A DNA stretch of 64,000 nucleotides from Streptomyces sp. ICBB 8177. GTDB lineage: Bacteria; Actinomycetota; Actinomycetes; Streptomycetales; Streptomycetaceae. Under the pieces are notes generated by a model. That model ran no database searches. It was given only the letters and a program-made list of their open reading frames with translations, and was not told the origin of the DNA. Each line of letters begins with the position of its first letter. Position 1 is the stretch's first letter. The stretch spans positions 134,086-198,085 of the forward strand of contig NZ_NSKH01000003.1 of NCBI RefSeq assembly GCF_003144095.1, given 5' to 3'. Positions 1 to 9,313 of this stretch are shown here, piece after piece. Position numbers and translations under genes: made by a program.

Positions 1-85
1 GCGGTAGCGGACGCCACCGTGACGCCCCTCAACTCCCTTCGTTTCGCCGGACGTTCAGACGGCGAAAGCGCCTACAGCCTTGCGG

Positions 86-1045
86 TCAGCGGTTCTTGAA
101 CTCCTCCAGCGCTGCCCTGACCACGCGCTTCATCGCCTCACTGCCGACGTGCCCGGAGTCGTCGAAGTTGTGGAGCCGTGCGTCCGGCCATGCCTTGGCC
201 AACTTCCAGGCCGTTTGCGGTGGGCCGCCCATGTCGTGTCGGCCGTGGACCAGGACGCCGGGGATTCCGGCGAGCTTGTGGGCGTTGCGAAGGATCTGGT
301 CCTTCTCCAACCACGCGCCGTTGCTGAAGATGTGGGAGCAGATCCGTACGAACGCGATCCGTGCGTCGCCCTCGCGGTCGCTGTACATGCCGGGGGTGCC
401 ATTGGGCTCGTTCGAGATGACCGCGTCCTCCCAGGCGAGCCAGTCGGCGGCGGCCTTCTCGCGGATCGCGCGGTCGGGGTTCTCCATCAGGCGTGCGTAT
501 GCGGGCAGAAGGTCGCCGTCGCGTTCGTCCTCCGGGACGCCGTCGCGGAACCGGTCCCAGGCCTCCGGATAGAAGCGACCCGCGCCCCGGTAGAGCCAGT
601 CGAGTTCAGCGGGGCTGCTCGTCGTCACCGCCTGGATGACGATCTCGGTGACCCGCTCGGGGTGCTGCTGGGCGTAGGCGAGACCGAGCGTGGAGCCCCA
701 GGAGGCGCCGTTCACCAGCCACTTGTCGATGCCGAGGTGCTCGCGCAGCCGCTCCATGTCGTCGATGAGGTGCTGCGTGGTGTTGAGGCTCATGTCCGCC
801 GCGGGGTCGGCGGCGTGCGGGGTGCTGCGTCCGCAGTTGCGCTGGTCGAAGCGGATGAGGCGGTAGCGCTCGGGGTCCCAGGCTCGCGTCGGTCGTTGCG
901 CGGTACCGCTGCCCGGGCCGCCGTGGACGTGCACCGCGGGCTTGCCGGCCGGGTTGCCGAGCTGCTCGTAGTAGACGCGGTTGCCGTCCCCGGTGTCGAG
1001 GAAGCCGTGATCGTAGGGGTAGGTGGGCTGGTAGAGGTCGACCAT
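86..1045 (-). CDS. pip: Proline iminopeptidase
   Basis: A 319-aa alpha/beta hydrolase of peptidase family S33 that removes N-terminal proline from peptides, probably in the cytoplasm because no signal peptide is visible. The oxyanion motif HGGPGSG lies at residues 41-47, the nucleophile elbow GASWGS puts the catalytic serine at S115, and the acid and base fit D271 (HGRHD) and H299 (DSGH). Length and motifs match the family. There is no Shine-Dalgarno before the ATG at 1045; instead a TAGGCT box on the minus strand (1054-1059) ends 8 nt upstream, so the mRNA is probably leaderless or nearly so. It is transcribed away from the left edge with no obvious operon partner. Confidence 0.93.
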   Translation of the reverse strand: MVDLYQPTYPYDHGFLDTGDGNRVYYEQLGNPAGKPAVHVHGGPGSGTAQRPTRAWDPERYRLIRFDQRNCGRSTPHAADPAADMSLNTTQHLIDDMERLREHLGIDKWLVNGASWGSTLGLAYAQQHPERVTEIVIQAVTTSSPAELDWLYRGAGRFYPEAWDRFRDGVPEDERDGDLLPAYARLMENPDRAIREKAAADWLAWEDAVISNEPNGTPGMYSDREGDARIAFVRICSHIFSNGAWLEKDQILRNAHKLAGIPGVLVHGRHDMGGPPQTAWKLAKAWPDARLHNFDDSGHVGSEAMKRVVRAALEEFKNR

Positions 1046-1053
1046 GACCAGCG

Positions 1054-1059
1054 AGCCTA
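1054..1059 (-). promoter_or_regulatory. -10 box for a near-leaderless pip transcript
   Basis: TAGGCT read on the minus strand, 8 nt before the ATG of the proline iminopeptidase gene. It fits the actinobacterial TANNNT -10 consensus. No -35 was assigned. Confidence 0.4.
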
Positions 1060-1141
1060 GACCGCGGCCCCGCGCCGGCTCACGTGGTTTTGTCTCAACC
1101 TGCCGTCAAGCCAAGGGCGTTGTGCCAAGGGCGCGGTGTGC

Positions 1142-1185
1142 CGCCCCGGCCTGCCCTCCCACTGAACGAGACGGAGGCCGGGGCG
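1142..1185 (-). terminator. Hairpin downstream of the DUF7847-like membrane gene
   Basis: An 11-bp perfect GC-rich stem (arms 1142-1152 and 1175-1185) with a 22-nt loop, lying downstream of the minus-strand gene that ends at 1249. The loop is long and there is no T-tract, so this is a weaker terminator candidate than the others in the window. Confidence 0.4.
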
Positions 1186-1248
1186 CGGTCCACCTGCCGA
1201 AGCCTGACACGACTGACGAAGCTGACGCGGGCTGACGAGGTCGTTCCG

Positions 1249-2748
1249 TCACGCGGCGGGCCGGGCCGGCGTGGCCGCCCGGATCAGTTCGATGTCCAGG
1301 GACTCCTTGCGGATGCGCTGGTCGAGGTAGAGCAGGACGCTGATGCCCGCGCTGAAGGGGAACGTCAGCGTCGCACCGACGACCGTTCCGATACCGGTGA
1401 TGATCAGATACGGCCAGCCCGTCGTGCCGCCGCCACTCGCGACGGTCGCGGCCATCGTGAACGGGATTCCGATGATCGAGGTGACCACGAGCGTCAGGAG
1501 TCCGGCCAGCAACTGCACGCCGAAGACCCGCCACCACGTGCCGCGCACCAACCTGAACGAGCGGGCGATCGAGGTGAGGACGCCCTGGCGCTCCAGCATC
1601 AGCGCGGGCGACGCCAGGGACAGGCTGACCCACAGCCACACCACGACGACGATGCCGACCAGGGAGCCGAGGGCGATGAAGCCGGTGCCCGCGTCCCCGT
1701 TGCCGAGCAGGGCGACCGCGGTGCCGGGGGCGACGGACACCACAAGGACCGCGACCGCGATCAGCGGCAGCAGCAACGTCAGTCCCAGCAGTCGCGGCAC
1801 CTGGGGGCGCGCGTCGCGCCACGCCTCGTTCACGCCGGCCGTGCGGCCGAGGACGGCGCGGCTGACGATCATCGTGAGCATCGCGGTGGCGACGATCTGG
1901 CCGAGGAGGCTGATCACGGAGGCCAGAAGGCCGCCGGCGAGGGTGTCGCCGACGGTGTGCAGCACGTCGTGCAGCGTCGGGTTCGGTGTGGAGCGCAACG
2001 CGTCAAGGCCGCCGCCGTGATCGAAGAAGAGCCCGTTGACCAGCGTGGACGCGGTGACGGTCAGGAGCGCGACGACGAGCGAGATACCGAAGACCGTGCG
2101 CCAGTGGGTCCGCATGGTGGAGATCGCGCCGTCGAAGATCTCGCCGACGACCAGCGGCCGCAGCGGGATCACGCCCGGCTTCGGCGCCTGCGGTGCGTGT
2201 TGCCAGGGCGGAACAGGGCCGGGGCCCTGCGCGGACACGCCGCCCCAGCCCCAGCCCTGCGGCGGCGGCGTGCCCCAGCCGCCGTTGCCGTACCCGGGCG
2301 GCGGCGGGGTGTGGCCGGGAGCAGGCGGGGGCGGAGGCGGCGGTACAGCGCCGGAGGGCCGGCCCGAAGGCGCCCCGGCCCCGGGGCCGTTCCACTGGGC
2401 GGGAGGAGGCTGGTTCGGCGACCAGTTGGGCGGTACTGGGGGCACGGGGGACGCGTCGGCCTGTTCTGGTTGGTGGGCCTGTTCGGCCTGTTCCGCCTTG
2501 CCGGCCTGGTGAGGCTGACCCGCCTGATCGGAGTGGCCAGTCTGCCCAGCCTGATCGGACTGATCCGCCTGATCGGACTGCCCACCCTGATCGGGCCGAC
2601 CGGGCTGGTCCGGCACGCCGGGCTGGTTCGGCCCGCCCGGCCGGTCTGGCTGGTCCGCCGCGGGCGGGGTCCGGGTCGGAGTCGTCGTGGGGTCCGACGA
2701 GTCGGCGGGAGTGGATCCGGGCGAAGCCCAGCCCGCAGAGTCGTTCAT
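1249..2748 (-). CDS. Repeat-rich membrane protein (glycerophosphoryl diester phosphodiesterase membrane-domain/DUF7847-like)
   Basis: A 499-aa protein starting at the ATG at 2748, preceded by a good Shine-Dalgarno (GAAGGAG, 5 nt spacing). The first ~200 residues are low complexity: short Asp-Gln-Pro/Ala-Gly repeats followed by proline-glycine-rich sequence. The remaining ~300 residues begin with a GEIFDGA motif and contain about six hydrophobic segments. That motif and topology are typical of the actinobacterial membrane domain annotated as glycerophosphoryl diester phosphodiesterase membrane domain. No phosphodiesterase catalytic domain is present, so no enzymatic role is claimed. The N-terminal repeats probably form a disordered cytoplasmic tail. 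It is divergent from mtnA across ~170 bp. Confidence 0.8.
   Translation of the reverse strand: MNDSAGWASPGSTPADSSDPTTTPTRTPPAADQPDRPGGPNQPGVPDQPGRPDQGGQSDQADQSDQAGQTGHSDQAGQPHQAGKAEQAEQAHQPEQADASPVPPVPPNWSPNQPPPAQWNGPGAGAPSGRPSGAVPPPPPPPAPGHTPPPPGYGNGGWGTPPPQGWGWGGVSAQGPGPVPPWQHAPQAPKPGVIPLRPLVVGEIFDGAISTMRTHWRTVFGISLVVALLTVTASTLVNGLFFDHGGGLDALRSTPNPTLHDVLHTVGDTLAGGLLASVISLLGQIVATAMLTMIVSRAVLGRTAGVNEAWRDARPQVPRLLGLTLLLPLIAVAVLVVSVAPGTAVALLGNGDAGTGFIALGSLVGIVVVVWLWVSLSLASPALMLERQGVLTSIARSFRLVRGTWWRVFGVQLLAGLLTLVVTSIIGIPFTMAATVASGGGTTGWPYLIITGIGTVVGATLTFPFSAGISVLLYLDQRIRKESLDIELIRAATPARPAA
2460..2690. repeat. Degenerate short tandem repeats inside the membrane-protein gene
   Basis: The DNA repeats a degenerate 9-12 bp unit based on CTGATCGG/CTGATCCG. 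On the minus strand this encodes the Asp-Gln-Ala/Pro-Gly repeats of the N-terminal tail. The array is in frame and looks like slippage expansion. Confidence 0.7.
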
Positions 2749-2907
2749 CGATGCTCCTTCGTGGCGGCGCCTCTCGCCGCGGCGCGTCAGGACCGTCCGT
2801 CCGCGGCCCTCGGGTGGCCGTCGGTCCGCGGCCATCGTGTCATGGGGCCCTTCGCGCCGTGTCGGGCCGCCCGCTCCCGGGCATTCTGCCGACGGGGTGC
2901 GACAGGG

Positions 2908-2913
2908 CAGACT
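2908..2913 (+). promoter_or_regulatory. Possible -10 box for leaderless mtnA mRNA
   Basis: CAGACT ends 6 nt before the mtnA ATG at 2920, where the transcript would begin at or next to the start codon. The first base deviates from TANNNT, and no Shine-Dalgarno is visible to compete with this reading. Confidence 0.3.
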
Positions 2914-2919
2914 GGGCGA

Positions 2920-4035
2920 ATGGATGATCAGTCCGTCACACCCCAGGCCAACGATCAGGTCCGCGGCGTCCCGGCTCCGTTCGCCGCGCTGCGCTGGGAG
3001 GAGCCGCCCGAAGGACCGGAGGGCGCCGTCCTCGTACTGCTCGACCAGACCCGGCTGCCCGCCGAAGAGGTGGAGCTGGTCTGCACGGATGTCCAGGCGC
3101 TCGTCGCGGCGATCAGCACGCTCGCCGTACGGGGCGCGCCACTGCTGGGTCTCGCGGGGGCGTACGGCGTCGCGCTGGCGGCCGTACGCGGCTACGACGT
3201 GGACGAGGCCGCCGAGCTGCTGGCCGCCGCCCGCCCCACGGCGGTCAACCTGAGTCGCGGCGTACGCCGGGCGCACGGCGCGTACCGTGCCGCGCTGTCG
3301 GCCGGGTCGGACGTGTCCGCGGCGGCCGCCGTCGCGCTGTCCGAGGCCCGCGCCCTGCACGCCGAGGACGCCCGCGCGAGCGAGAGCATGGCGGCGCACG
3401 GCCTTGCCCTGCTGGAACGGCTCGTCCCGGGCGGCGGCTACCGCGTGCTGACGCACTGCAACACCGGTGCGCTGGTCTCCGGGGGCCGGGGCACCGCGTT
3501 CGGCGTCGCGCTCGCCGCGCACCGGGAGGGCAGGCTGCGGCGGCTGTGGGTGGACGAGACGCGTCCGCTGCTGCAGGGCGCCCGGCTCACGGCGTACGAG
3601 GCGGCCCGCGCCGAGATGCCGTACACGCTGCTGGCCGACAACGCCGCCGGCTCGCTGTTCGCGGCGGGCGAGGTGGACGCCGTACTTGTCGGGGCGGACC
3701 GCATCGCCGCCGACGGCTCGACGGCGAACAAGGTGGGCACCTATCCGCTGGCGGTGCTCGCCCGGCACCACGGGGTCCCGTTCGTGGTGGTCGCGCCGAC
3801 GACCACGGTGGACCCGGCGACGCCGGACGGCGCGTCCATCGAGGTCGAGCAGCGCCCGGGCCACGAGGTCACCGAGCTGCCCGGGGCGGCCGGCCCCGCC
3901 GCCCCGCTGGGCACGCAGGCGTACAACCCCGCCTTCGACGTCACCCCGCCCGACCTGATCACGGCGGTCGTCACGGAGACCGGCGTGGCGTCCCCGGTCG
4001 ACGCGGCGTCGATCGCGGCCCTCGTCGCGAGCTGA
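2920..4035 (+). CDS. mtnA: S-methyl-5-thioribose-1-phosphate isomerase
   Basis: A 371-aa eIF-2B-alpha-like sugar phosphate isomerase. It converts 5-methylthioribose-1-phosphate to 5-methylthioribulose-1-phosphate in the methionine salvage pathway. The N-terminal part carries AVRGAPLLG (near residue 67) as in MtnA. The catalytic-cysteine region reads THCNTGAL, the conserved active-site segment reads GADRIAADGSTANKVGTYPLA, and the C-terminus has the expected AYNPAFDVTPPDLI pattern. The ATG at 2920 gives the family's usual N-terminus; a frame open far upstream is out of register with any ribosome site. It stands alone, upstream of mtrA, and a strong hairpin follows at 4080-4111. Confidence 0.93.
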   Translation: MDDQSVTPQANDQVRGVPAPFAALRWEEPPEGPEGAVLVLLDQTRLPAEEVELVCTDVQALVAAISTLAVRGAPLLGLAGAYGVALAAVRGYDVDEAAELLAAARPTAVNLSRGVRRAHGAYRAALSAGSDVSAAAAVALSEARALHAEDARASESMAAHGLALLERLVPGGGYRVLTHCNTGALVSGGRGTAFGVALAAHREGRLRRLWVDETRPLLQGARLTAYEAARAEMPYTLLADNAAGSLFAAGEVDAVLVGADRIAADGSTANKVGTYPLAVLARHHGVPFVVVAPTTTVDPATPDGASIEVEQRPGHEVTELPGAAGPAAPLGTQAYNPAFDVTPPDLITAVVTETGVASPVDAASIAALVAS

Positions 4036-4079
4036 TTCGCGGCCCTGGCCGTGAACCGAGAACGGGTGCCCGTACGTCA

Positions 4080-4111
4080 GCGGCGGCGCCGGATCGTACC
4101 GGCGCCGCCGC
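4080..4111 (+). terminator. Terminator hairpin after mtnA
   Basis: Perfect 13-bp GC stem (arms 4080-4092 and 4099-4111) with a 6-nt loop, in the gap between mtnA and mtrA. There is no T-tract, as is common for Streptomyces terminators. Confidence 0.6.
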
Positions 4112-4277
4112 GAGGCAGCAGGGGGCGTACCGGCGACGCCGTAAAGGCGACACCCTTCTGCTGCCCGCGCCACCGCACGTAGGTGACTGATTACGGACAT
4201 AGCCGCACGTCATCGCAGGCCAGTGACCTGGATCACCCGGCCGCACATAACGGATGGGTAAATGGGATGATGTCTCT

Positions 4278-4955
4278 ATGAAGGGACGCGTCCTTGTCGT
4301 CGACGACGACACCGCACTGGCAGAGATGCTCGGCATCGTGCTGCGTGGAGAAGGTTTTGAGCCGTCGTTCGTGTCGGACGGGGACAAGGCTCTCGCCGCC
4401 TTCCGCGAGACCAAACCCGACCTGGTCCTGCTGGACCTGATGCTCCCGGGACGTGACGGCATCGACGTCTGCCGGCAGATCCGGGCCGAGTCCGGGGTGC
4501 CGATCGTCATGCTCACCGCCAAGAGCGACACCGTCGACGTGGTCGTGGGCCTGGAGTCGGGCGCCGACGACTACGTGATCAAGCCGTTCAAGCCCAAGGA
4601 GCTGGTGGCCCGGGTGCGGGCGCGGCTGCGCAGGGCCGAGGAGCCGACGCCCGAGCAGCTGACCATCGGCGACCTGGTCATCGACGTCGCGGGACATTCG
4701 GTCAAGCGGGACGGCCAGCCGATCGCGCTGACCCCGCTGGAGTTCGACCTGCTGGTCGCGCTCGCCCGCAAGCCCTGGCAGGTCTTCACCCGCGAGGTGC
4801 TGCTCGAACAGGTCTGGGGCTACCGCCACGCGGCGGACACCCGCCTGGTCAACGTGCACGTGCAGCGGCTGCGTTCCAAGGTCGAACGGGACCCGGAGCG
4901 CCCGGAGATCGTCGTGACCGTGCGCGGCGTCGGCTACAAGGCCGGGCCGGGCTGA
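4278..4955 (+). CDS. mtrA: Two-component response regulator MtrA
   Basis: A 225-aa OmpR/PhoB-family regulator. The receiver domain has the acidic pair in VVDDD, the phospho-acceptor D53 in LLDLMLPGRDG, and the conserved lysine in IKPFKPKEL. The winged-helix effector domain contains LTPLEFDLLVALA and ends in TVRGVGYKAGPG. Near identity by eye to Streptomyces MtrA, which regulates cell-wall, development and osmotic genes. I chose the ATG at 4278 because it begins the conserved MKGRVLVVDDD sequence; an in-frame ATG at 4254 is possible. Neither has a clear ribosome site, and GATGAT ending 6 nt before 4278 could be a leaderless -10. mtrB follows after 7 bp, so the two are co-transcribed. Confidence 0.95.
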   Translation: MKGRVLVVDDDTALAEMLGIVLRGEGFEPSFVSDGDKALAAFRETKPDLVLLDLMLPGRDGIDVCRQIRAESGVPIVMLTAKSDTVDVVVGLESGADDYVIKPFKPKELVARVRARLRRAEEPTPEQLTIGDLVIDVAGHSVKRDGQPIALTPLEFDLLVALARKPWQVFTREVLLEQVWGYRHAADTRLVNVHVQRLRSKVERDPERPEIVVTVRGVGYKAGPG

Positions 4956-4962
4956 GCACGGC

Positions 4963-7269
4963 ATGCCCGCGAGCAGGGGCCCCCGTATGACCGGGCCCGG
5001 GTACGAGAGCGGTCCGGTGCCGCCCGAGGAGCACCGCGACGGCGCGCTGCCGCGTTCCCTGACGGCTGAGCGCGGCGCGGCGGCGGAACCGGTGGAAGGC
5101 GGCCAGGGCGCACTGCCCGGCGCGCGACGGGAGGCCTCAGGGCCCGCCACGGCGCCTGACGCCGGCGCGCAAGACGGTCGGCCCGCCGCTCCCTCCGGGC
5201 CGCCGGAGACCCGGCACACCGACCCCCTGCTCGGTCTGCTGCCCGTCCTGCGGGCCGCCTGGCGGTGGGCGCGCCGACCGCTGCTGCCCGCCGCCCGGCT
5301 GTGGCGGCGCAACATCCAGCTGCGCGTCGTCGCCACGACACTGCTGATGTCGATGGGCGTCGTCCTGCTGCTCGGCATCGTCGTGATCGGCACCGTGCGC
5401 AACGGGCTGCTGGACGCCAAGACCAAGGCGGCGCAGGGCCAGGCGCTGGGCGGCTTCAGCGTCGCCCAGGCGCAGGCGACGGCCGCGGACGACCCGGGCG
5501 CCGCCGAGGACGGATCGTCCTCCGCCGCTGCCGGCGCGGCCGGTGCGAACGGCTCCGGGCACGCCACGGTCGACCCCGGCACCTGGCTGACCAACCTCGT
5601 CCAGCAGCTCGCCAGCGGCGGCCAGGGCGTGTTCTACGTGGTCGCGCTCAGTTCCGACGCCGACCAGCAGCCGTACCAGTCGGACAGCCCCAGCACCCGC
5701 GGCCCGCGCGCGTCCGGTGACGTGCTGCCCGAGGAGAGCGTGCCGATGGCGCTGCGCAACGAGGTCGCGCAGCAGGGCGGCGTCTACCAGCGGGACACCA
5801 GCATCATCCGCGAGGGTGATTCGGGCGGTCAGCCCGGCCTGGTCATCGGCAAGCGGCTCACCGATTCGAGCGGTAAGTCGTACGAGCTGTACTACCTCTT
5901 CCCGTTCACCCAGGAGGAGAAGACCCTCAGCCTGGTCGAGACGACCCTCGCGACCGCGGGGGTGTTCGTCGTCGCGCTGCTCGGCGCGATCGCGTGGCTG
6001 GTGGTGCGGCAGGTGGTCACGCCGGTGCGGATGGCGGCCGGGATCTCCGAGCGGCTGGCGGACGGCGTGCTCCAGGAGCGGATGAAGGTCTCCGGCGAGG
6101 ACGACATCGCGCGGCTCGGCGAGTCGTTCAACAAGATGGCGCAGACCCTCCAGACCAAGATCATGCAGCTGGAGGAGCTGTCGCGGATGCAGCGGCGGTT
6201 CGTCTCAGACGTCTCGCACGAACTGCGCACGCCGCTGACGACCGTACGGATGGCGGCCGAGGTCATCCACGACAGCCGCGAGGACTTCGATCCGATCACC
6301 GCGCGCTCCGCGGAACTGCTGCAGAGCCAGGTGGAACGGTTCGAGTCGCTGCTGTCCGACCTGCTGGAGATCAGCCGCTTCGACGCGGGCGCGGCGGCCC
6401 TGGAGGCCGAGCCGATAGACCTGCGCGAGGTGGTGCGCCGGGTGGTCGACGCCGCGGAGCCGCTGGCCGAGCGCAAGGGCAGCCGGGTGCTGGTGCGCGG
6501 CGACGAGCAGCCCGTGGTCGCCGAGGCGGACGCCCGCCGCGTCGAGCGCGTCCTGCGCAACCTCGTGGTCAACGCGGTCGAGCACGGCGAGGGACGCGAC
6601 GTGGTGGTCCGGCTGGCGACGGCCTCCGGCGCGGTCGCGGTCGCGGTGCGCGACTACGGCGTCGGGCTCAAGCCCGGCGAGGCGACCCGCGTCTTCAACC
6701 GCTTCTGGCGGGCTGACCCGGCCCGCGCCAGGACCACCGGCGGCACCGGCCTCGGTCTGTCGATCGCGGTGGAGGACGCCCGGCTGCACGGCGGCTGGTT
6801 GCAGGCGTGGGGCGAGCCGGGCGGCGGTTCGCAGTTCCGGCTGACGCTGCCGCGTACGGCGGGCGAGGCGCTGCGCGGATCGCCGATCCCGCTGGAACCG
6901 GAGGACTCGCGCCGCCAGCGCAGGGTCAGGGCGCAGGCGTCGGCGAAGGCCTCTGCGGCGCCGGCGGCGCCCGCGCTGCCGTCGGCGCGTTCGCCGATAC
7001 CGCGGATGCCGATGAGCCCGCCGAGGCCGCCCGCCGCCGATCCGGCCGCGCTGCCGGGCAGCGGCGCGCGGGTGGTGGGCACACGGGCGCAGGACGCGCC
7101 CGCGCCGCAGGAGCCGGACGCGCGGGACGACGACACCGCCCGCGGTGACGCCGCGAGCAGGCACGCCCTGGGCGGTGACGACGTACGGCCCGGGGGCCCG
7201 GCGGCGTCCGCTCGGGCGGGCACCGTACAGTCGCAGACCCGGCGGCAAGGACGACCGGGCAGCAGCTGA
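4963..7269 (+). CDS. mtrB: Two-component sensor histidine kinase MtrB
   Basis: A 768-aa membrane histidine kinase, partner of MtrA. It has an unusually long N-terminal cytoplasmic region (~115 residues, Pro/Ala/Gly-rich), a transmembrane helix at about 125-145, an extracytoplasmic domain of ~190 residues, a second helix near 330-350, then HAMP and the dimerisation domain with phospho-acceptor H419 in SHELRTPLTT. The ATPase domain has the N-box NLVVNAVEHG, DYGVGL and GTGLGLSIA. A disordered Ala/Pro-rich tail of ~120 residues closes the protein. The ATG at 4963 has no strong ribosome site; the ATG at 4987 is an alternative. It lies 7 bp after mtrA and is followed by lpqB, the conserved mtrA-mtrB-lpqB operon. 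Confidence 0.94.
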   Translation: MPASRGPRMTGPGYESGPVPPEEHRDGALPRSLTAERGAAAEPVEGGQGALPGARREASGPATAPDAGAQDGRPAAPSGPPETRHTDPLLGLLPVLRAAWRWARRPLLPAARLWRRNIQLRVVATTLLMSMGVVLLLGIVVIGTVRNGLLDAKTKAAQGQALGGFSVAQAQATAADDPGAAEDGSSSAAAGAAGANGSGHATVDPGTWLTNLVQQLASGGQGVFYVVALSSDADQQPYQSDSPSTRGPRASGDVLPEESVPMALRNEVAQQGGVYQRDTSIIREGDSGGQPGLVIGKRLTDSSGKSYELYYLFPFTQEEKTLSLVETTLATAGVFVVALLGAIAWLVVRQVVTPVRMAAGISERLADGVLQERMKVSGEDDIARLGESFNKMAQTLQTKIMQLEELSRMQRRFVSDVSHELRTPLTTVRMAAEVIHDSREDFDPITARSAELLQSQVERFESLLSDLLEISRFDAGAAALEAEPIDLREVVRRVVDAAEPLAERKGSRVLVRGDEQPVVAEADARRVERVLRNLVVNAVEHGEGRDVVVRLATASGAVAVAVRDYGVGLKPGEATRVFNRFWRADPARARTTGGTGLGLSIAVEDARLHGGWLQAWGEPGGGSQFRLTLPRTAGEALRGSPIPLEPEDSRRQRRVRAQASAKASAAPAAPALPSARSPIPRMPMSPPRPPAADPAALPGSGARVVGTRAQDAPAPQEPDARDDDTARGDAASRHALGGDDVRPGGPAASARAGTVQSQTRRQGRPGSS

Positions 7270-7373
7270 GCGGTTCCGGCGGCTGAGCGGCGCGCAGGAC
7301 CGGCCGGGACCCACCGGGCCCGGACGGCACGGGCGCCGCCGGGCCCGCAGGAGCCGGGGGAGGGATGGACGCG

Positions 7374-9215
7374 ATGCCGCACACCAGGGGTGGCGTACGC
7401 GGGGCGGGCCGTGGTCCCGCGCCGCGCCGCCGCGCGCTCGCCAAGGCGGGCGCGCTGCTGGCCTGCGCCGCGCTGCTGACCGGCTGCGCGTCGATGCCCG
7501 ACAGCAGTGACGTGACGAAGGTGGGCGACGAGACGCGCACCGACTCCGATCCGCAGGTGCGGGTCTTCGGCGTGCAGCCGCAGAAGAACGAGCAGCCGAT
7601 GCAGATCGTCAGCGGCTTCCTGGAGGCGGTGACCAGCGACGAGGCGGACTACCAGACCGCCCGCAAGTACCTGACGGGACCGGCCGCCCACTGGGACCCC
7701 TTCAGCCAGATCACCGTGGTCTCCGGCGGACCCCGGTTGACGGTGCAGCACAACGACGCCGACCGCCTGGAGAACGGCACCACCATCGCGTTGACGGCCG
7801 ACCAGGTCGCCGTGGTGGACCGCAAGCACTCCTACACGCCGGTTTCCGCCACCTACCGCACGAGTTTCCATCTGACGCAGGTGGGCGGCGAGTGGCGGAT
7901 CGACGCGTTGCCGGACGGGCTGGTGCTCGGCGATTCCGACTTCCAGCGCATCTACCACTCCGTCAACATGTACTACTACGCGCAGCTCGGCACGGACGCG
8001 GAGGGCCTGGCCAAGGACGTGCTGGTGGCGGACCCGGTGTACGTGCGGCGGCGGATAGACCCCGTCACCTCGTCGGTGCAGGCGCTGCTGTCGGGACCGA
8101 GCACCTGGCTGCAGCCGGTGGTCGCCTCCGCGTTCCCCGCCGGCACGACGCTGAAGGGGCAGAACCTCGCGCTGGACGACTCCGGCAGGCTGCGGGTGCC
8201 GCTGAGCAGCGCCGCGGAGCACGCCTCCCGTCCGAGTTGCGAACGCATGGCGGCGCAACTGCTGTTCACCGTTCAGGACCAGTCGACCGCTCAGGTGTCG
8301 TCGGTGGACGTGGAGCGCGCCGACGGCTCCTCGCTGTGCTCGATGAGCCGCGACCGCGCGCAGGCGTACGCCCCTGCCAGGGTGACCGGCAGCGGCAGCG
8401 AGCAGTACTTCGTCGACGACGACCACCGCCTGGAGAGCGTCGACCCGGGGGGCGGCACCCCGCAGCCGGTCGTGGGCCCGTTCGGCAAGGAGCAGGCCAG
8501 GCTGGAGTCGGTGGCGGTCTCCCGCGACGAGCAGACCGCGGCGGGCGTGTCCACGGACGGCCGGACGCTGTCCGTTGCGCCGCTCAACGCCTCCGGCACG
8601 CCGAAGCAGGTGGCCACCAGCGCGGCGCACTCCACCGACGAGGGCTTCACGGCGCCGAGTTGGGACGGCCTGGGCGACCTGTGGGTGGCCGACCGCGACC
8701 CCGGCGATCCCCGCCTGCTGATGTGGCAGGACGGCCGGACCACCGAGGTGTCGGTGCCGGACCTGTCGAACGGCACGATCGAGGCGGTGAAGGTCGCGGC
8801 GGACGGCGTGCGCATCGCCCTGCTGGTCAGCCGCGGCGGGCACACCACGCTGCAACTCGGGCGCGTCGAGCGCACCGGCACGGCCGCCGCACCGCAGGTC
8901 TCGGTCACCGAACTGCGCGACATCGCACCGCAGTTGGAGGATGTGCAGGCCGCGTCGTGGGCGGGGGAGAGCAGGCTGGTCGTGGTCGGCAAGCAGTCGC
9001 GCGGAGTGCAGCAGTTGCAGTACGTCGACACCGACGGCTCGGCCGCGTTCACCCCGACGCTGCCCGGCATCAGCAAGGTCTCGGCGGTCGCGGCCTTCGA
9101 GGATCAGACGCGTCCTCTGCTGGTCGCCTCCGACGAGGGCATGTTCCGGCTGCCGGAGGACGGCGAGTGGAGGCTGGTCTCCCAGGACGGGATGTCGCCG
9201 GTCTACCCGGGCTGA
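7374..9215 (+). CDS. lpqB: Lipoprotein LpqB
   Basis: A 613-aa secreted lipoprotein of the MtrAB operon. The signal peptide has an Arg-rich start, a hydrophobic stretch and the lipobox LLTGC, so the mature protein would be anchored by its lipidated cysteine. A GerMN-like domain covers roughly residues 60-330 and a beta-propeller-like region follows to the end. In mycobacteria LpqB interacts with the extracytoplasmic part of MtrB and modulates MtrA signalling; the same role is likely here by context. I chose the ATG at 7374 because GGGGGAGGG (7356-7364) lies 9 nt before it, while the in-frame ATG at 7365 directly abuts that ribosome site. Confidence 0.93.
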   Translation: MPHTRGGVRGAGRGPAPRRRALAKAGALLACAALLTGCASMPDSSDVTKVGDETRTDSDPQVRVFGVQPQKNEQPMQIVSGFLEAVTSDEADYQTARKYLTGPAAHWDPFSQITVVSGGPRLTVQHNDADRLENGTTIALTADQVAVVDRKHSYTPVSATYRTSFHLTQVGGEWRIDALPDGLVLGDSDFQRIYHSVNMYYYAQLGTDAEGLAKDVLVADPVYVRRRIDPVTSSVQALLSGPSTWLQPVVASAFPAGTTLKGQNLALDDSGRLRVPLSSAAEHASRPSCERMAAQLLFTVQDQSTAQVSSVDVERADGSSLCSMSRDRAQAYAPARVTGSGSEQYFVDDDHRLESVDPGGGTPQPVVGPFGKEQARLESVAVSRDEQTAAGVSTDGRTLSVAPLNASGTPKQVATSAAHSTDEGFTAPSWDGLGDLWVADRDPGDPRLLMWQDGRTTEVSVPDLSNGTIEAVKVAADGVRIALLVSRGGHTTLQLGRVERTGTAAAPQVSVTELRDIAPQLEDVQAASWAGESRLVVVGKQSRGVQQLQYVDTDGSAAFTPTLPGISKVSAVAAFEDQTRPLLVASDEGMFRLPEDGEWRLVSQDGMSPVYPG

Positions 9216-9245
9216 GGCGGACGGCCTGATCGGGCGGGGCAGCGA

Positions 9246-9313
9246 GGGCCGGCTCGGAGGAGGGACCGACGGCCCGGTCATGGCGGGGCAGGGCGGGCCG
9301 GCTCGGAGGAGGG
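9246..9313. repeat. 19-bp direct repeat pair after lpqB
   Basis: GGGCCGGCTCGGAGGAGGG occurs exactly at 9246-9264 and again at 9295-9313, 30 bp apart, starting about 30 bp after the lpqB stop codon. Each copy contains a GGAGGAGG core. Other short exact duplications occur at the 3' ends of genes in this window (34532-34569 and 57608-57645). Confidence 0.85.
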
